Under the pieces are notes generated by a model. The model had not been told where the DNA came from, did not search any database, and was given only the letters and a program-made list of their open reading frames with translations. From Actinoplanes cyaneus (GTDB lineage Bacteria > Actinomycetota > Actinomycetes > Mycobacteriales > Micromonosporaceae), in NCBI RefSeq assembly GCF_016862095.1, contig NZ_BOMH01000004.1, forward strand, positions 62,001 through 126,000: a DNA stretch of 64,000 bases, read 5' to 3'. How positions within the stretch are numbered: the first letter of the stretch is position 1; each line of letters starts with the position of its first letter. Shown here one piece after another: positions 51,463 through 60,213 of this stretch. The translations under genes were made by a program, and so were the position numbers.

Positions 51463-52104
51463 TCACTCCACCGCTGTGACCAGGGCCGGACGCTGCGGAT
51501 CGTCCAGCCGGACGACCACGTCGGCGAACGTCGCGGGGGCGACCTCGTCCACATATCGGGCGAAGGCCGGCAACGTCCACCGAGTCTCGCCGGGTGTCCG
51601 CCGTTCCAGCGCGGCGGCCGACATCTCAAGGTGGACGGTGAGGTCGAAGGGCAGCCCGGAGCCGAGCAGCAACGGCCCGCTGACCAGCACGATCGCGTTC
51701 TCCGGGAGGTCGCGGTAGGGCTCGCGGGCAGCCCGGTCGGTGTCCGGGTTCCACAGACGCGTGACGATGCGCCCGGAGCCGCCGGGCCTGGCCGGGTCGA
51801 GCACTTCGCGGATCAGGCCCGCCTCGTCGAACCAGCCGGTGTAGAAAGAGTCCGGATTCTCCCGCCCGAACTCCAGCCGGACGGACGCCGGCCGCAGGAA
51901 ATCCCTGGTGTCGACGCGCACGGCCGGTCGCCCGAGGACCCGAAGCGGGTCGACCAGGGCGTCGGCGAGCCGGCCCGGGTCGGCCGCGTCCGCGCCGTCC
52001 ACGGCCACCCGGACCCTACTGTCGGATTCCCGACCGGCCAGCCGTTGCGTCAGATCATGGACGAGGACGGCGAACGAGACGGGACGCACACGCATGTGCT
52101 CCAT
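51463..52104 (-). CDS. Uridine-kinase-like protein with degenerate P-loop
   Basis: 213-aa protein of the P-loop uridine kinase fold. The strand-loop VRVAVDGADAADPGRLADAL replaces the usual GxxGAGKS/T (no Lys/Ser), so ATP binding in the normal way is doubtful; a later acidic segment VRVDTRDFLRP matches the DxxDFYxP region, and the C-terminus (VHLEMSAAALERR) matches the lid region with its Arg pair. ATG 52104 or 52095. It sits 1 nt after a 53-bp tandem repeat that begins in the 3' end of the upstream regulator gene. May be a pseudo-enzyme. Confidence 0.75.
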   Translation of the reverse strand: MEHMRVRPVSFAVLVHDLTQRLAGRESDSRVRVAVDGADAADPGRLADALVDPLRVLGRPAVRVDTRDFLRPASVRLEFGRENPDSFYTGWFDEAGLIREVLDPARPGGSGRIVTRLWNPDTDRAAREPYRDLPENAIVLVSGPLLLGSGLPFDLTVHLEMSAAALERRTPGETRWTLPAFARYVDEVAPATFADVVVRLDDPQRPALVTAVE

Positions 52105-52105
52105 C

Positions 52106-52298
52106 GTGCGGCATGATCGTCACCCGGACGCCATCGGCCCGCGCGCAGGCGCCCAGATGTGCGGCAGGATCGTGACCCGCGCACCATCGGCCCGCGCACA
52201 GGCGCCCAGATGTGCGGCATGGTCGTCACCCGGGCGCCGTCGGCCCGCGCACAGACGCTCAATCGTGCGGCATGATCGTGACCCGGGCGTCGTCGGCC
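52106..52298. repeat. 53-bp tandem repeat from regulator 3' end to next start codon
   Basis: Units start at 52106, 52159, 52212 and 52265 (last partial), each beginning GTGCGGCA and containing CGGCCCGCGC; copies differ at several positions. The unit at 52265 is the 3' end of the wHTH gene, the apparent source. Confidence 0.9.
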
Positions 52299-52813
52299 AG
52301 CCGGTAGCCCACGCCGTAGACGGTGGTGACGGCGGGCACGCTCGCGCCCAGCTTGAGCCGCAGCCGCCGGACGTGCACGTCGACGGTGCGCTCCCCGGCC
52401 CGTTCGTAACCCCACACGCCGGCGAGCAGCTGGGCCCGGCTGAACACCCGGCGCGGCCGCTCGGCGAGGTAGAGCAGGAGGTCGAACTCCAGACGGGTCA
52501 GCGGGACCGCCTCACCCTCCAGCAGCACCTGGCGGGAGCCGGTCAGCAGCCGCACCTCGGGGCCACTGGGAGCGGGCTCGGGCTCCGGCTCGGCCGGCAG
52601 CGAAGCCGACTCCACGGTGACCGTCCCGCGGCTGAGCTCGACGAGCTCACGGACTGCGGCGAGCAGGCGGTGCGCCTGCGGGGAGACCGCGTCGCCGGTG
52701 AGTGGAATGGCGAGCGTCACGGTCAGCGCCGGTTCGGAGCGCCGGTTGCCTGGGCCGCGGCCCGGTCCGGCAGAACGTCGATCGGCTCGCGGCGACAATG
52801 CGCTGACCGGCAT
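52259..52813 (-). CDS. OmpR/PhoB-type winged-helix protein lacking a receiver domain
   Basis: 184-aa protein: a Pro/Arg-rich N-terminus, a helical middle ([32 protein letters not shown]), a Glu/Pro linker, then the DNA-binding domain (about 90-175) with [34 protein letters not shown] and [14 protein letters not shown] plus the wing VYGVGYRL. No phosphoacceptor Asp, so not a classical two-component regulator. GGGGGATC before ATG 52813. Its 3' end is the source of the 53-bp tandem repeat. AT-rich upstream sequence (52814-53038) likely carries its promoter and holds no convincing gene. Confidence 0.92.
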   Translation of the reverse strand: MPVSALSPRADRRSAGPGRGPGNRRSEPALTVTLAIPLTGDAVSPQAHRLLAAVRELVELSRGTVTVESASLPAEPEPEPAPSGPEVRLLTGSRQVLLEGEAVPLTRLEFDLLLYLAERPRRVFSRAQLLAGVWGYERAGERTVDVHVRRLRLKLGASVPAVTTVYGVGYRLADDARVTIMPHD

Positions 52814-53038
52814 TGATTGATCCCCCAGGAAATTTGTTGCGGCAAACGAATATGAGTGATCACTGTGCGTTAATGCGCGCCTGATATTTCCGGTCGGCCG
52901 CTTTGCGGGTCAAGTCGCCATCCACAGTGTGAGAAAGACGTTCCACATTGTTCCCGGTAACACGAATGCATTCGGTAACGCTTTCTGTCAGCTGCATTAA
53001 GCATTGCCGAACCCCATGCGTCTGACCTGGGCCGGAAC

Positions 53039-53082
53039 AGCATGTAGGGGGCGTCACGCTCGAGCGACGCCCCCTACATGCT
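53039..53082. terminator. 17-bp perfect hairpin downstream of secA2
   Basis: 53039-53055 and 53066-53082 are perfectly complementary with a 10-nt loop; an A7 run follows on the plus strand (T7 precedes the stem on the minus strand). It lies 14 nt after the secA2 stop; the T-tract is on the unexpected side for secA2 termination. Confidence 0.65.
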
Positions 53083-53096
53083 AAAAAAACGTGAAA

Positions 53097-55388
53097 TCAG
53101 CCACCCGACGTGAGACGGCGGCCGACAGCCGCGATCAACCGGTCCAGCTCGGAGCCGAACGGGTTGTCGTGCACCAGGTAGGTCCACGTCGCGCTCGGCC
53201 GGACGATCTCGGCCCGGTCCGGCTCCCAGCCGTCGGTGAGATCGACCTCCTCGAACGTCTCGATGGTCCGCTCCTCGACCTTCGTGAGCAGATCCTGGAA
53301 CGCCGGAACCGCGGAGCGGTGGAATTCGTCGAGCGGGTCGAGCTTGCCCAGGGCCCGCAGGTGCACGCCCTCACGGACCTCCGACAGGTACGCCAGGTGG
53401 TCCGCCCAGAGCCGGTCGAGGTGGAAGAGCGCGATTGCCCGGGCCGCGTCGGAGAGCACGTCCTCGTCGGTCTCCTTCGCCTTCTCCGGCGACTTCTCCA
53501 GCAGCATGATCGCGGCCACCTCGGAGGTGAGCAGCCGCTCCCGGCGCTCGGCCAGCAGCAGGCGCTGCTGCTCGATCACCACGCTGTAGCGCCAGGTGTT
53601 GCGGTGGATCTCGTGGTTGACGCCCTCGGCGACCCGCTGCGCGTGCTCGACCGCGTAGTCCACCTGCGGGTCGTGCACGACGCCGTCCATGTCCATCCGC
53701 GGCGACGCCGGCAGGATGTCGCCCGCGTGCCGGGAGACCAGCTCGTCCTCGAGGCTGACGAAGAAGACCGAGGCGCCCGGGTCGCCCTGGCGGCCGGCCC
53801 GGCCACGCAGCTGGTCGTCGACGCGGCGGCTGTCGTGGCGGCCGGCGCCGATCACGTACAGCCCGCCGAGCTCGACGACCTTGTCGCGGTCCTTCTCGTC
53901 GCTGCCACCGAGGCGGATGTCGACACCACGGCCGGCCATCTGGGTGGAGACGGTGACCGCACCGACCGCACCGGCCTCGGCGATGATCGACGCCTCCTCG
54001 GCATCGTTCTTGGCGTTCAGCACGTGGCACGGCACGCCGGCCTCGGCGAGCTGCTCGGCCAGCCGCTCGGACGCCTTCACGTCGAGGGTGCCGATCAGGA
54101 CCGGGCGGCCCTTGTCGTGCGCGATCTTGATCTCCTCGACCAGCGCCTCGTCGCGGGTGTCGTGCGCCGAGTAGATCCGGTCCGGGTCGTCCTCACGGAT
54201 GTTGGGTGTGTTCGACGGGACGACCGCCACCTCGAGCTTGAAGTACTCCCGGAGCTGCTCGCCGACGTGCACCGCGGTCGCCGTCATGCCACAGACCGTC
54301 TTGTAGAGCGCGATGTACGCCTGCACCGTGACGGTGTTCAGCACCTCGCCCTCGGCGGTGGCGGACAGCCCTTCCTTGGCCTCGACGGCCGCCTGCAGCC
54401 CGTCCGGCCAGCGGCGGCGCTGGGCGACCCGGCCGCGCATCTCGTCGATCAGCTCGACCCCGCCGTTACGGACGATGTAGTCCACGTCGCGGCGCAGCAG
54501 GGCGTGCGCGTGCAGGGCGACGTTCACCGCGGACAGGTGCTCGACCTGGTCGTCGGCGTACAGGTCGATGCCGCCGAGCTTCTCCTCGACGTTCTTCAGG
54601 CCGGCCTCGGTGAAGGCGACGCTGCGCCCGTCCTCGGCGACCTCGTAGTCCTTGCCGTTGCGCAGGGTCTTGACCAGCTCGGCGGCCTCGTGGACCGGGT
54701 CGCTCTCGGTGTTCGTCGAGCCGGCCAGCACCATCGGCACGCGCGCCTCGTCGATCAGGATCGAGTCGGCCTCGTCGACGATCGCGGTCGCCAGGTCGCG
54801 CTGCACCCGGTCGGCCACGTCGGTGACCAGCTGGTCGCGCAGGTAGTCGAAGCCGGCCTCGGAGACGGACACGTAGGTGACGTCCGCCGCGTACGCCTCC
54901 CGGCGCTCCTCCGGGGTCATCGCCTCGGTCACCGAGCCGACGGTCAGGCCGAGCAGCGTGTAGATCGGCTCCATCCACTCGGCGTCGCGCTTGGCCAGGT
55001 AGTCGTTGACGGTCAGCACGTGCACCGGGCCGTTGCCCAGGCGGGTGTGCCCGTACGCGGCGATCGTGGCGGTGAGCGTCTTGCCCTCACCGGTGGCCAT
55101 CTCGGCGACCCGCCCGGAGAGCAGGGCCATCGCGCCGAGCAGCTGAACGTCGTACGGCCGCTGACTGATCGCCCGGCGGGCGGCCTCCCGGCCCACCGCG
55201 CAGATCTCCGTGAAGTCGGACGCCTCCCGCGCGGCGTCGGTCAGCGCCGCGTCGTCCAACTCCTTCAGAGCCTCTTCGCGGGCCTCGATCGCGTCCAGGC
55301 GCTTCGACAGCGGGCCGAGGTCCACAGTCGTGCCGGGACGCTGCAAAAACTTGCGGAATCGGTTCTTCAAACGCTGCGACACACCCAT
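53097..55388 (-). CDS. secA2: Accessory Sec translocase SecA2
   Basis: 763-aa preprotein translocase ATPase. Walker A MATGEGKTL near residue 98 (GEGKT), Walker B-like IVDEADSILIDEARVPMVLAG near 205, the DEAD-type motor 2 with GRGVDIRLGG near 470 and LRGRAGRQGDPG near 525, and a helical scaffold to the C-terminus; the C-terminal zinc-binding domain of SecA1 is absent. Length matches SecA2 of mycobacteria/Micromonosporaceae rather than housekeeping SecA (about 900+). ATG 55388 is chosen because the 944-aa reading is antisense to the STAS-kinase gene. Usual SecA2 neighbours are not recognisable here. Confidence 0.95.
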   Translation of the reverse strand: MGVSQRLKNRFRKFLQRPGTTVDLGPLSKRLDAIEAREEALKELDDAALTDAAREASDFTEICAVGREAARRAISQRPYDVQLLGAMALLSGRVAEMATGEGKTLTATIAAYGHTRLGNGPVHVLTVNDYLAKRDAEWMEPIYTLLGLTVGSVTEAMTPEERREAYAADVTYVSVSEAGFDYLRDQLVTDVADRVQRDLATAIVDEADSILIDEARVPMVLAGSTNTESDPVHEAAELVKTLRNGKDYEVAEDGRSVAFTEAGLKNVEEKLGGIDLYADDQVEHLSAVNVALHAHALLRRDVDYIVRNGGVELIDEMRGRVAQRRRWPDGLQAAVEAKEGLSATAEGEVLNTVTVQAYIALYKTVCGMTATAVHVGEQLREYFKLEVAVVPSNTPNIREDDPDRIYSAHDTRDEALVEEIKIAHDKGRPVLIGTLDVKASERLAEQLAEAGVPCHVLNAKNDAEEASIIAEAGAVGAVTVSTQMAGRGVDIRLGGSDEKDRDKVVELGGLYVIGAGRHDSRRVDDQLRGRAGRQGDPGASVFFVSLEDELVSRHAGDILPASPRMDMDGVVHDPQVDYAVEHAQRVAEGVNHEIHRNTWRYSVVIEQQRLLLAERRERLLTSEVAAIMLLEKSPEKAKETDEDVLSDAARAIALFHLDRLWADHLAYLSEVREGVHLRALGKLDPLDEFHRSAVPAFQDLLTKVEERTIETFEEVDLTDGWEPDRAEIVRPSATWTYLVHDNPFGSELDRLIAAVGRRLTSGG

Positions 55389-55560
55389 GGCGCGCAACGG
55401 TACTTTATTTCGCTGTTGACCATCCGCCGGACTCCCGCGCGCCGCCCGGACGAGATTCGCCCACCAGCGGTGGTTTGCCCTGCCACGACGCCGGGCATCG
55501 CTGTCGGGACCCGACTCCGCCGGAACCATCGGGATCCGCCCTCGCCGGAAGGAGGCCTCG

Positions 55561-56298
55561 ATGCCCAGCCAGCTCGTCTGCCGGCCCGAGCGGGACCTCC
55601 CCGTGGCCGTCCTGAACGTCAGCGGCACCCTGGACAGCCTCACCGGCGACGCGCTCGGCGTCGCGGTCCGCCGCAGCCTCGCCGTGCAACCGGTGAAACT
55701 GCTGCTCGACGTGAGCCGATTAAGGGTCGCCGACCCGTTCGCCTTCGGCACGTTCGGCTCGGTGGTCTGCCAGACCGCGGAGTTCCCGAACGTGCCGATC
55801 GTCGTCTGCGGGGCCGACCCGGGCACCTCCGCCGCGCTGGCCGCGATCCCGGACTGCGCCACCGTCGAGACCGCCGACGACTGCGCCGCCGCGCTCGCCG
55901 AGGCCGGCCGGGTGCCGCGTCCCGACCGCATCCGGGTCCGGCTGCGCCCCGTCCCGGAGGCCTGCCGCCAGGTCCGCCACCTGGTCGATCAGGCGTGCGC
56001 CGGCTGGCACCGCTCCGAGTTCACCGCGACCGCCGCCCTGATCGCCACCGAGCTCGTCGCCAACGTCGTCCGCCACGCGCACACGACCATGGAGTTCACC
56101 CTCGGCCACCGCGACGGCCGGATCACGATGGCGGTCCGCGACGGCAGCCGCCACCTGCCGAAAGCCCTCCAGCCGGGCCTCACCGACGCCGGCGGGCGCG
56201 GCCTGCGACTGGTTCGCGAGCTCTCGGAGAACTGGGGCGTCCTCCCGGTCAGCGACGGCAAAGTCGTCTGGACCCACCTGATCCCCGGCCTGACCTGA
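55561..56298 (+). CDS. STAS + anti-sigma kinase-like HATPase fusion
   Basis: 245-aa protein with an N-terminal STAS-type domain (about 8-110; AVLNVSGTLDSLTGDALGVAV, KLLLDVSRLRVADPFAFG) and a C-terminal HATPase_c domain (about 120-245) with N-box IATELVANVVRHA, G1 MAVRDGSRHLP and G2 GGRGLRLVRELSENWG. In partner-switching systems these domains occur on separate proteins (antagonist and RsbW-type kinase); the fusion suggests self-contained regulation. The Ser normally phosphorylated on STAS appears replaced (RLRVADPFA). GGAGG before ATG 55561. Divergent from secA2. Confidence 0.9.
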   Translation: MPSQLVCRPERDLPVAVLNVSGTLDSLTGDALGVAVRRSLAVQPVKLLLDVSRLRVADPFAFGTFGSVVCQTAEFPNVPIVVCGADPGTSAALAAIPDCATVETADDCAAALAEAGRVPRPDRIRVRLRPVPEACRQVRHLVDQACAGWHRSEFTATAALIATELVANVVRHAHTTMEFTLGHRDGRITMAVRDGSRHLPKALQPGLTDAGGRGLRLVRELSENWGVLPVSDGKVVWTHLIPGLT

Positions 56299-56504
56299 CC
56301 ACGCCCCGGCGTGCACTTCCCGATCAAAATCACTTTCCGGTACGAACGTGAAACGCCCCTGCGCGGGCACGGGACCGACGCCCCTGCGAATCAGCCGCCC
56401 ACACCCGGCCGCCCAGCTGCAAACTCTCCCCGCCGGCCCGCCAACCGGCTCCACCGCGCAGGAGGGCCCGTCCACCGGCTCCACCGCGCGGCAGGGCACC
56501 TTGC

Positions 56505-59267
56505 CTATCGCCGCGGCAGACCGCTGGGCGCGGCCGTCGGGTCGTCCGGAGCGGCGTCATCGTCCGGAAGGTTGGCCGGCCGGGCAGCGGACGGCGCACC
56601 GCGCCCCAGAAGTCCGGAGGGCGCGCTCGCCTCGTCGACCGGCGCACCGGAAGTTCCCGCCTGAGCCACGCCGGGGTTCGGGCCGGCGGACGGCGGATTG
56701 TGCTGCCCCATGTCCGGCGGCCGCAGCCCGGGACGCCCCGTCCCCGCCGGGTTCTGCTGCCCCATGTCCGGCGGTTGAAGCCCCGGCCGCGCACCCGCCG
56801 CCGGCGGATTGTGCTGGCCCATGTCCGGCGGCTGCAGCCCCGATCGCGCGGCCACCGCCGGTGGATTGTGCTGACCCATGTCCGGCGGCTGCAGCCCCGG
56901 CCGGTTCTGCCCCATCCCAGGAGCCTGCCCAGCCTGCGGCTGCCCAGCCGGCGGAGCCTGACCAGCCAGCGGAGCCTGACCCGCTAGCGGAGCCTGACCC
57001 GTCGGAATCTGACCGGCCGGAGCCTGCTGCGCCTCGCCGGTCATCACCGCCGCTGACGGCAGGTAGTCGCCACCGGCCGGGTGCGGCACCGCCTCCGGAC
57101 CTCCCGGCAGCGCCCCTGGCTGCATCCCGGGCTGCCCTGCGGACGGCACCATTCCCGGCACCGGAGGCTGCCCGATCCCGGGAGCATCGGCCTGCCCCAT
57201 CCCAGGACCACCCGGCATCCCAGGCTGGACCGTCCCAGGACCGTAAGCCTGATTCGCCACTGGGAAACCGGGCTGAACCATCCCACCGGCCGGCCGTGCG
57301 GATCGGGTGAACCGCGGTGCGTCCAGAGGACTGTTCTGCTGGCTGTAGGCTGCCGGCATCGGCCCCGCGGCGCCGTCACCGGCCCCCGGCAGTACGCCAC
57401 CCTGCGGCACAGCAGCGGCAAACGCCTCACCCACCGCCGGCGCCGCGGTCCAGGGCGGAGTGCTTGCTCCACCGGGTTCCGCCGGAGCGGCGACCTGCCC
57501 CGCACTCGCGGCGGTCATCGGTTCGGGCTGCGGCGCCGGCCAGGACTGATCGGCCTGCGTCTCGGCAGGCGCGGAGGCAGCCCAGGGCGGACTGCCCGGC
57601 ACCGCTCCGACCTGCTGTGCCGCTCCCACTGCCTCGGCAGCAACCCACGGCTGTGTGCCCGGCACGCCCCCGGCCGGCTGCGCATTCCCCGCGGTTCCGG
57701 CCGCGGCCCGAGGTCCGACGCCCTGAGCTACCCCCGGCTGCTCGACCGGACCGGCACCGGGCTGTTTCCCGAGCCCGCTCAACCCTGCGCCCGGAAGCCC
57801 GGAACCGCCCTCCAGTCCGGCCATCCCGACGGCCTCGGCGTGGCCGGTAGCCGCTCCCACGGCACCGCCCGGCCCACCGGACACCCCCGCCTGCCCCTCC
57901 CCCGAGGAGTCATCCGCCGGAGGCCAGGGCTTCAGGCCGCTACCCGCACCCGCCGCATCACCGGCCGGCTCCGCCGCCGGCCACGCCTTCGGACCGCTCT
58001 CCCCGGCGCCACCAGCAGGCTCGGCGGCAGGCCACGGCTTCAGGCCGCTCTCCCCCGCGCCACCAGCAGGCTCCGCGGCAGGCCATGCCTTCAAGCCACT
58101 CCCCGCAGCCTCACCACCAGCCGGCTCCGCCGCGGGCCACGCCTTCAAGCCACCGACCGCCGTCTCGCCGCCCGGCTCCGCCGAAAGCCCGGAGCCCGGC
58201 ACACCTCCGGCCGGCTCTGAAGCGGGCCAGGGCTTCAAGCCGCTGTTCACCGGCGCTTCACCACCCGCCGGCTCCGACGCGGGCCAGGGCTTCAGACCGC
58301 TGCTCACCGGCGCTGCACCGGCCGCCGGCTCCGACGCGGACCACGACTTCAGTTCACCGGCCGGCGGCGGCTCGGTGACCTGCCATGCTTTCTGGCCGGT
58401 CTCCTGCTCATCGGAAGGCCAGTCCCGGCCTCCACCGCCGGATCGGCCTTCGGACGGCAGCCAGGAGCTCAACCCGCTTCCCCCCGCGGAATCGCTCCCG
58501 TCGGACCGGTCCGACGCCCCGGACCAGGACAGCTGCCCACCGCCGGCCAGCGACCAGGACCGCCGGCCGCCACCCGCATCAGGCTCGCTCCCCGCCGAAG
58601 GCCACGATCCTGCGGGGTCCCCGGCGGCCCAGGGCGCGGGCGACGACGGCGCAGCATGGGCCCCACGACTCGGGCCGGTGCTCTCCGGCTGCCCGCTCCA
58701 CGCCGGTTCGCCGTCGACCTCCGGACCGGCGTGCCGTCCGCCCGCCCGGAGGGACTCCCCCTGCTTCCGGGGCGACTCCCCCGATTGCCCGAGCGACTCC
58801 CCCAGCTGCGCGAGCGACTCCCCCAGCGGCCCGGGCGGCGTCAGACCACTCGCGGCCGGTGCCCCGTTCGTACCGTTGCCCGGTGTTTGCGAAACAAAGC
58901 CGGCGCCGGCGTTGCCACCCGGTCCCCCGCCGCCCGCAAGGCCCCTGGCGGCGGGCCCGGCGTTGCGCACCAGGCCGCTGAGCCGCGATTCGGTCCACGA
59001 CGGCGCGCTCGAGGGCGGATCCGGCAGGAAGGCCGGTGTCCCCGGCTGCGGCGCGAACGCCACCCGGGTCGCCGCGATCAGCCCGGAGGCCTCCATCAGC
59101 CCGGCGGCCGCGAGGACTTCCGCCGCGGCCTGCCCCGATCGGCACGGTGGTTCCTCGCCGCAGGCCGGGCAGCGGGTGAGCCCCTCGTCGACGGTGTGCG
59201 CCCGGACCATCTCGCGCGCGGTGCGCGCCAGAACGCTGTCCGGATTGACGTAGTTCGTCGGTGCCAC
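56505..59267 (-). CDS. 920-aa Pro/Gly/Ala-rich repeat protein with N-terminal zinc knuckle
   Basis: Starts VAPTNYVNPDSVLARTAREM, with a small N-terminal domain carrying CPACGEEPPC near residue 33, then 850 residues of low complexity. Visible repeat types: GLKPWPAAEPAGGAGES (about 17 aa, eight or more copies near 310-470), PPDMGQHNPP with GLQ/GLR (about 15 aa, four to five copies near 830-900), GQAPLA hexapeptides, and GESLGQSGES. It is presumably disordered; no signal peptide or membrane helix. GTG 59267 is uncertain, as reading can extend to 59405. Divergent from the 59506 membrane protein. The repeats probably vary between strains. Confidence 0.7.
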   Translation of the reverse strand: MAPTNYVNPDSVLARTAREMVRAHTVDEGLTRCPACGEEPPCRSGQAAAEVLAAAGLMEASGLIAATRVAFAPQPGTPAFLPDPPSSAPSWTESRLSGLVRNAGPAARGLAGGGGPGGNAGAGFVSQTPGNGTNGAPAASGLTPPGPLGESLAQLGESLGQSGESPRKQGESLRAGGRHAGPEVDGEPAWSGQPESTGPSRGAHAAPSSPAPWAAGDPAGSWPSAGSEPDAGGGRRSWSLAGGGQLSWSGASDRSDGSDSAGGSGLSSWLPSEGRSGGGGRDWPSDEQETGQKAWQVTEPPPAGELKSWSASEPAAGAAPVSSGLKPWPASEPAGGEAPVNSGLKPWPASEPAGGVPGSGLSAEPGGETAVGGLKAWPAAEPAGGEAAGSGLKAWPAAEPAGGAGESGLKPWPAAEPAGGAGESGPKAWPAAEPAGDAAGAGSGLKPWPPADDSSGEGQAGVSGGPGGAVGAATGHAEAVGMAGLEGGSGLPGAGLSGLGKQPGAGPVEQPGVAQGVGPRAAAGTAGNAQPAGGVPGTQPWVAAEAVGAAQQVGAVPGSPPWAASAPAETQADQSWPAPQPEPMTAASAGQVAAPAEPGGASTPPWTAAPAVGEAFAAAVPQGGVLPGAGDGAAGPMPAAYSQQNSPLDAPRFTRSARPAGGMVQPGFPVANQAYGPGTVQPGMPGGPGMGQADAPGIGQPPVPGMVPSAGQPGMQPGALPGGPEAVPHPAGGDYLPSAAVMTGEAQQAPAGQIPTGQAPLAGQAPLAGQAPPAGQPQAGQAPGMGQNRPGLQPPDMGQHNPPAVAARSGLQPPDMGQHNPPAAGARPGLQPPDMGQQNPAGTGRPGLRPPDMGQHNPPSAGPNPGVAQAGTSGAPVDEASAPSGLLGRGAPSAARPANLPDDDAAPDDPTAAPSGLPRR

Positions 59268-59505
59268 TGGTCCCCGCCCCCTGCCCGCACTTTTCGCGAG
59301 ACTCGCCGTCCAGTTCACCCCGACGGGTACTCCGGCAGGGCGAGTTTCCGCAGATCGGTGGGTTGTCGGCGGGAATTGCCCGGTATCCGGCGCGGACCGG
59401 GTCACCGGTTGGTAAGGAGAAGACGATCAGGATTTCACGATTCACTCACGGTGCGCAGCCGAGTCCACTCCGTAACATTGAAGAACATCCAGGAGGTGAC
59501 CCCCC

Positions 59506-60027
59506 ATGGACGACACCGAGCTGCAGCGCGAGCGGATCCTCCGGCACGTCAGCCCGATCATCACTGGCCGGTTCATCGGCTTCCAGGCCTCCTACACGCG
59601 TGAGGTGCGGGTCGGGCGGCCCCTGGCGATCGCGGTGTTCATCACCGCGGGGATCGCCCAGCTACTGGCCTCGCTGCTGCGGATGAAACCGGCCCGGCGC
59701 AGCCTGAGGGACCTGCGCAAAGGGCCGGAGTTCCTGGTCACGCCGGTCCGGCTGCGCGACGACCTGGGCCAGACCTACGAGGTGGAGATGCACGGCCAAC
59801 TGCCCCAGTCGGCCCTGCACCGCGGGGACCTCGTGCAGGTGCGCACGGAACCGCAGAGTGATCGCACCCTGCCGGTGAAGTTGATGCAGGTGGTGAACCT
59901 GACCACGATGCAACCGCTCACCCCGCGCATCCCGACCCGCTGGTCACATCTGGGCCCCGCGATGCTGCTGCAGGCCACCGCGGGTCTCGTCGTGGTCGCC
60001 GCGCTCGTGTTCGTCATCCTCCGCTGA
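59506..60027 (+). CDS. Small membrane protein with beta-domain
   Basis: 173-aa protein: a membrane helix near 42-60 (AIAVFITAGIAQLLASLL), a basic segment (RMKPARRSLRDLRKGP), a predicted beta-rich domain (RLRDDLGQTYEVEMHGQLPQ; HRGDLVQVRTEPQ), and a C-terminal helix (LLQATAGLVVVAALVFVIL). A strong AGGAGGTGA Shine-Dalgarno precedes the ATG. A TAACAT at about 59472 could be the -10. Divergent from the repeat-protein gene and co-directional with the GCS2 gene 187 bp downstream. No family recognised. Confidence 0.85.
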   Translation: MDDTELQRERILRHVSPIITGRFIGFQASYTREVRVGRPLAIAVFITAGIAQLLASLLRMKPARRSLRDLRKGPEFLVTPVRLRDDLGQTYEVEMHGQLPQSALHRGDLVQVRTEPQSDRTLPVKLMQVVNLTTMQPLTPRIPTRWSHLGPAMLLQATAGLVVVAALVFVILR

Positions 60028-60213
60028 ACGCGTAGGAACCGAGAGGATCGGGTACCGGGGCGTCCATGTTCGACGCACGGTTAACCACCACCCGTAAATG
60101 CCGCTCTCCGAGGATGAGAGAACGCATCGACAGCGGTAATCATGGTTCCGGGGGGACCGCCGCGACGACGCCCGTTCTCCCTCACCGCTGACGGCTGAAG
60201 AAGGTGGTGCCCG

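Noticed and set aside
52860-53057. 65-codon minus-strand ORF in the AT-rich gap between secA2 and the wHTH gene
   Set aside because: No ribosome-binding site, codon use unlike the genome, and its 5' part runs through the perfect hairpin; more likely promoter DNA.
53091-56351. 1086-codon plus-strand frame spanning secA2 and the STAS-kinase gene
   Set aside because: It crosses two real genes in the wrong frame and ends in a Pro/Arg low-complexity tail.
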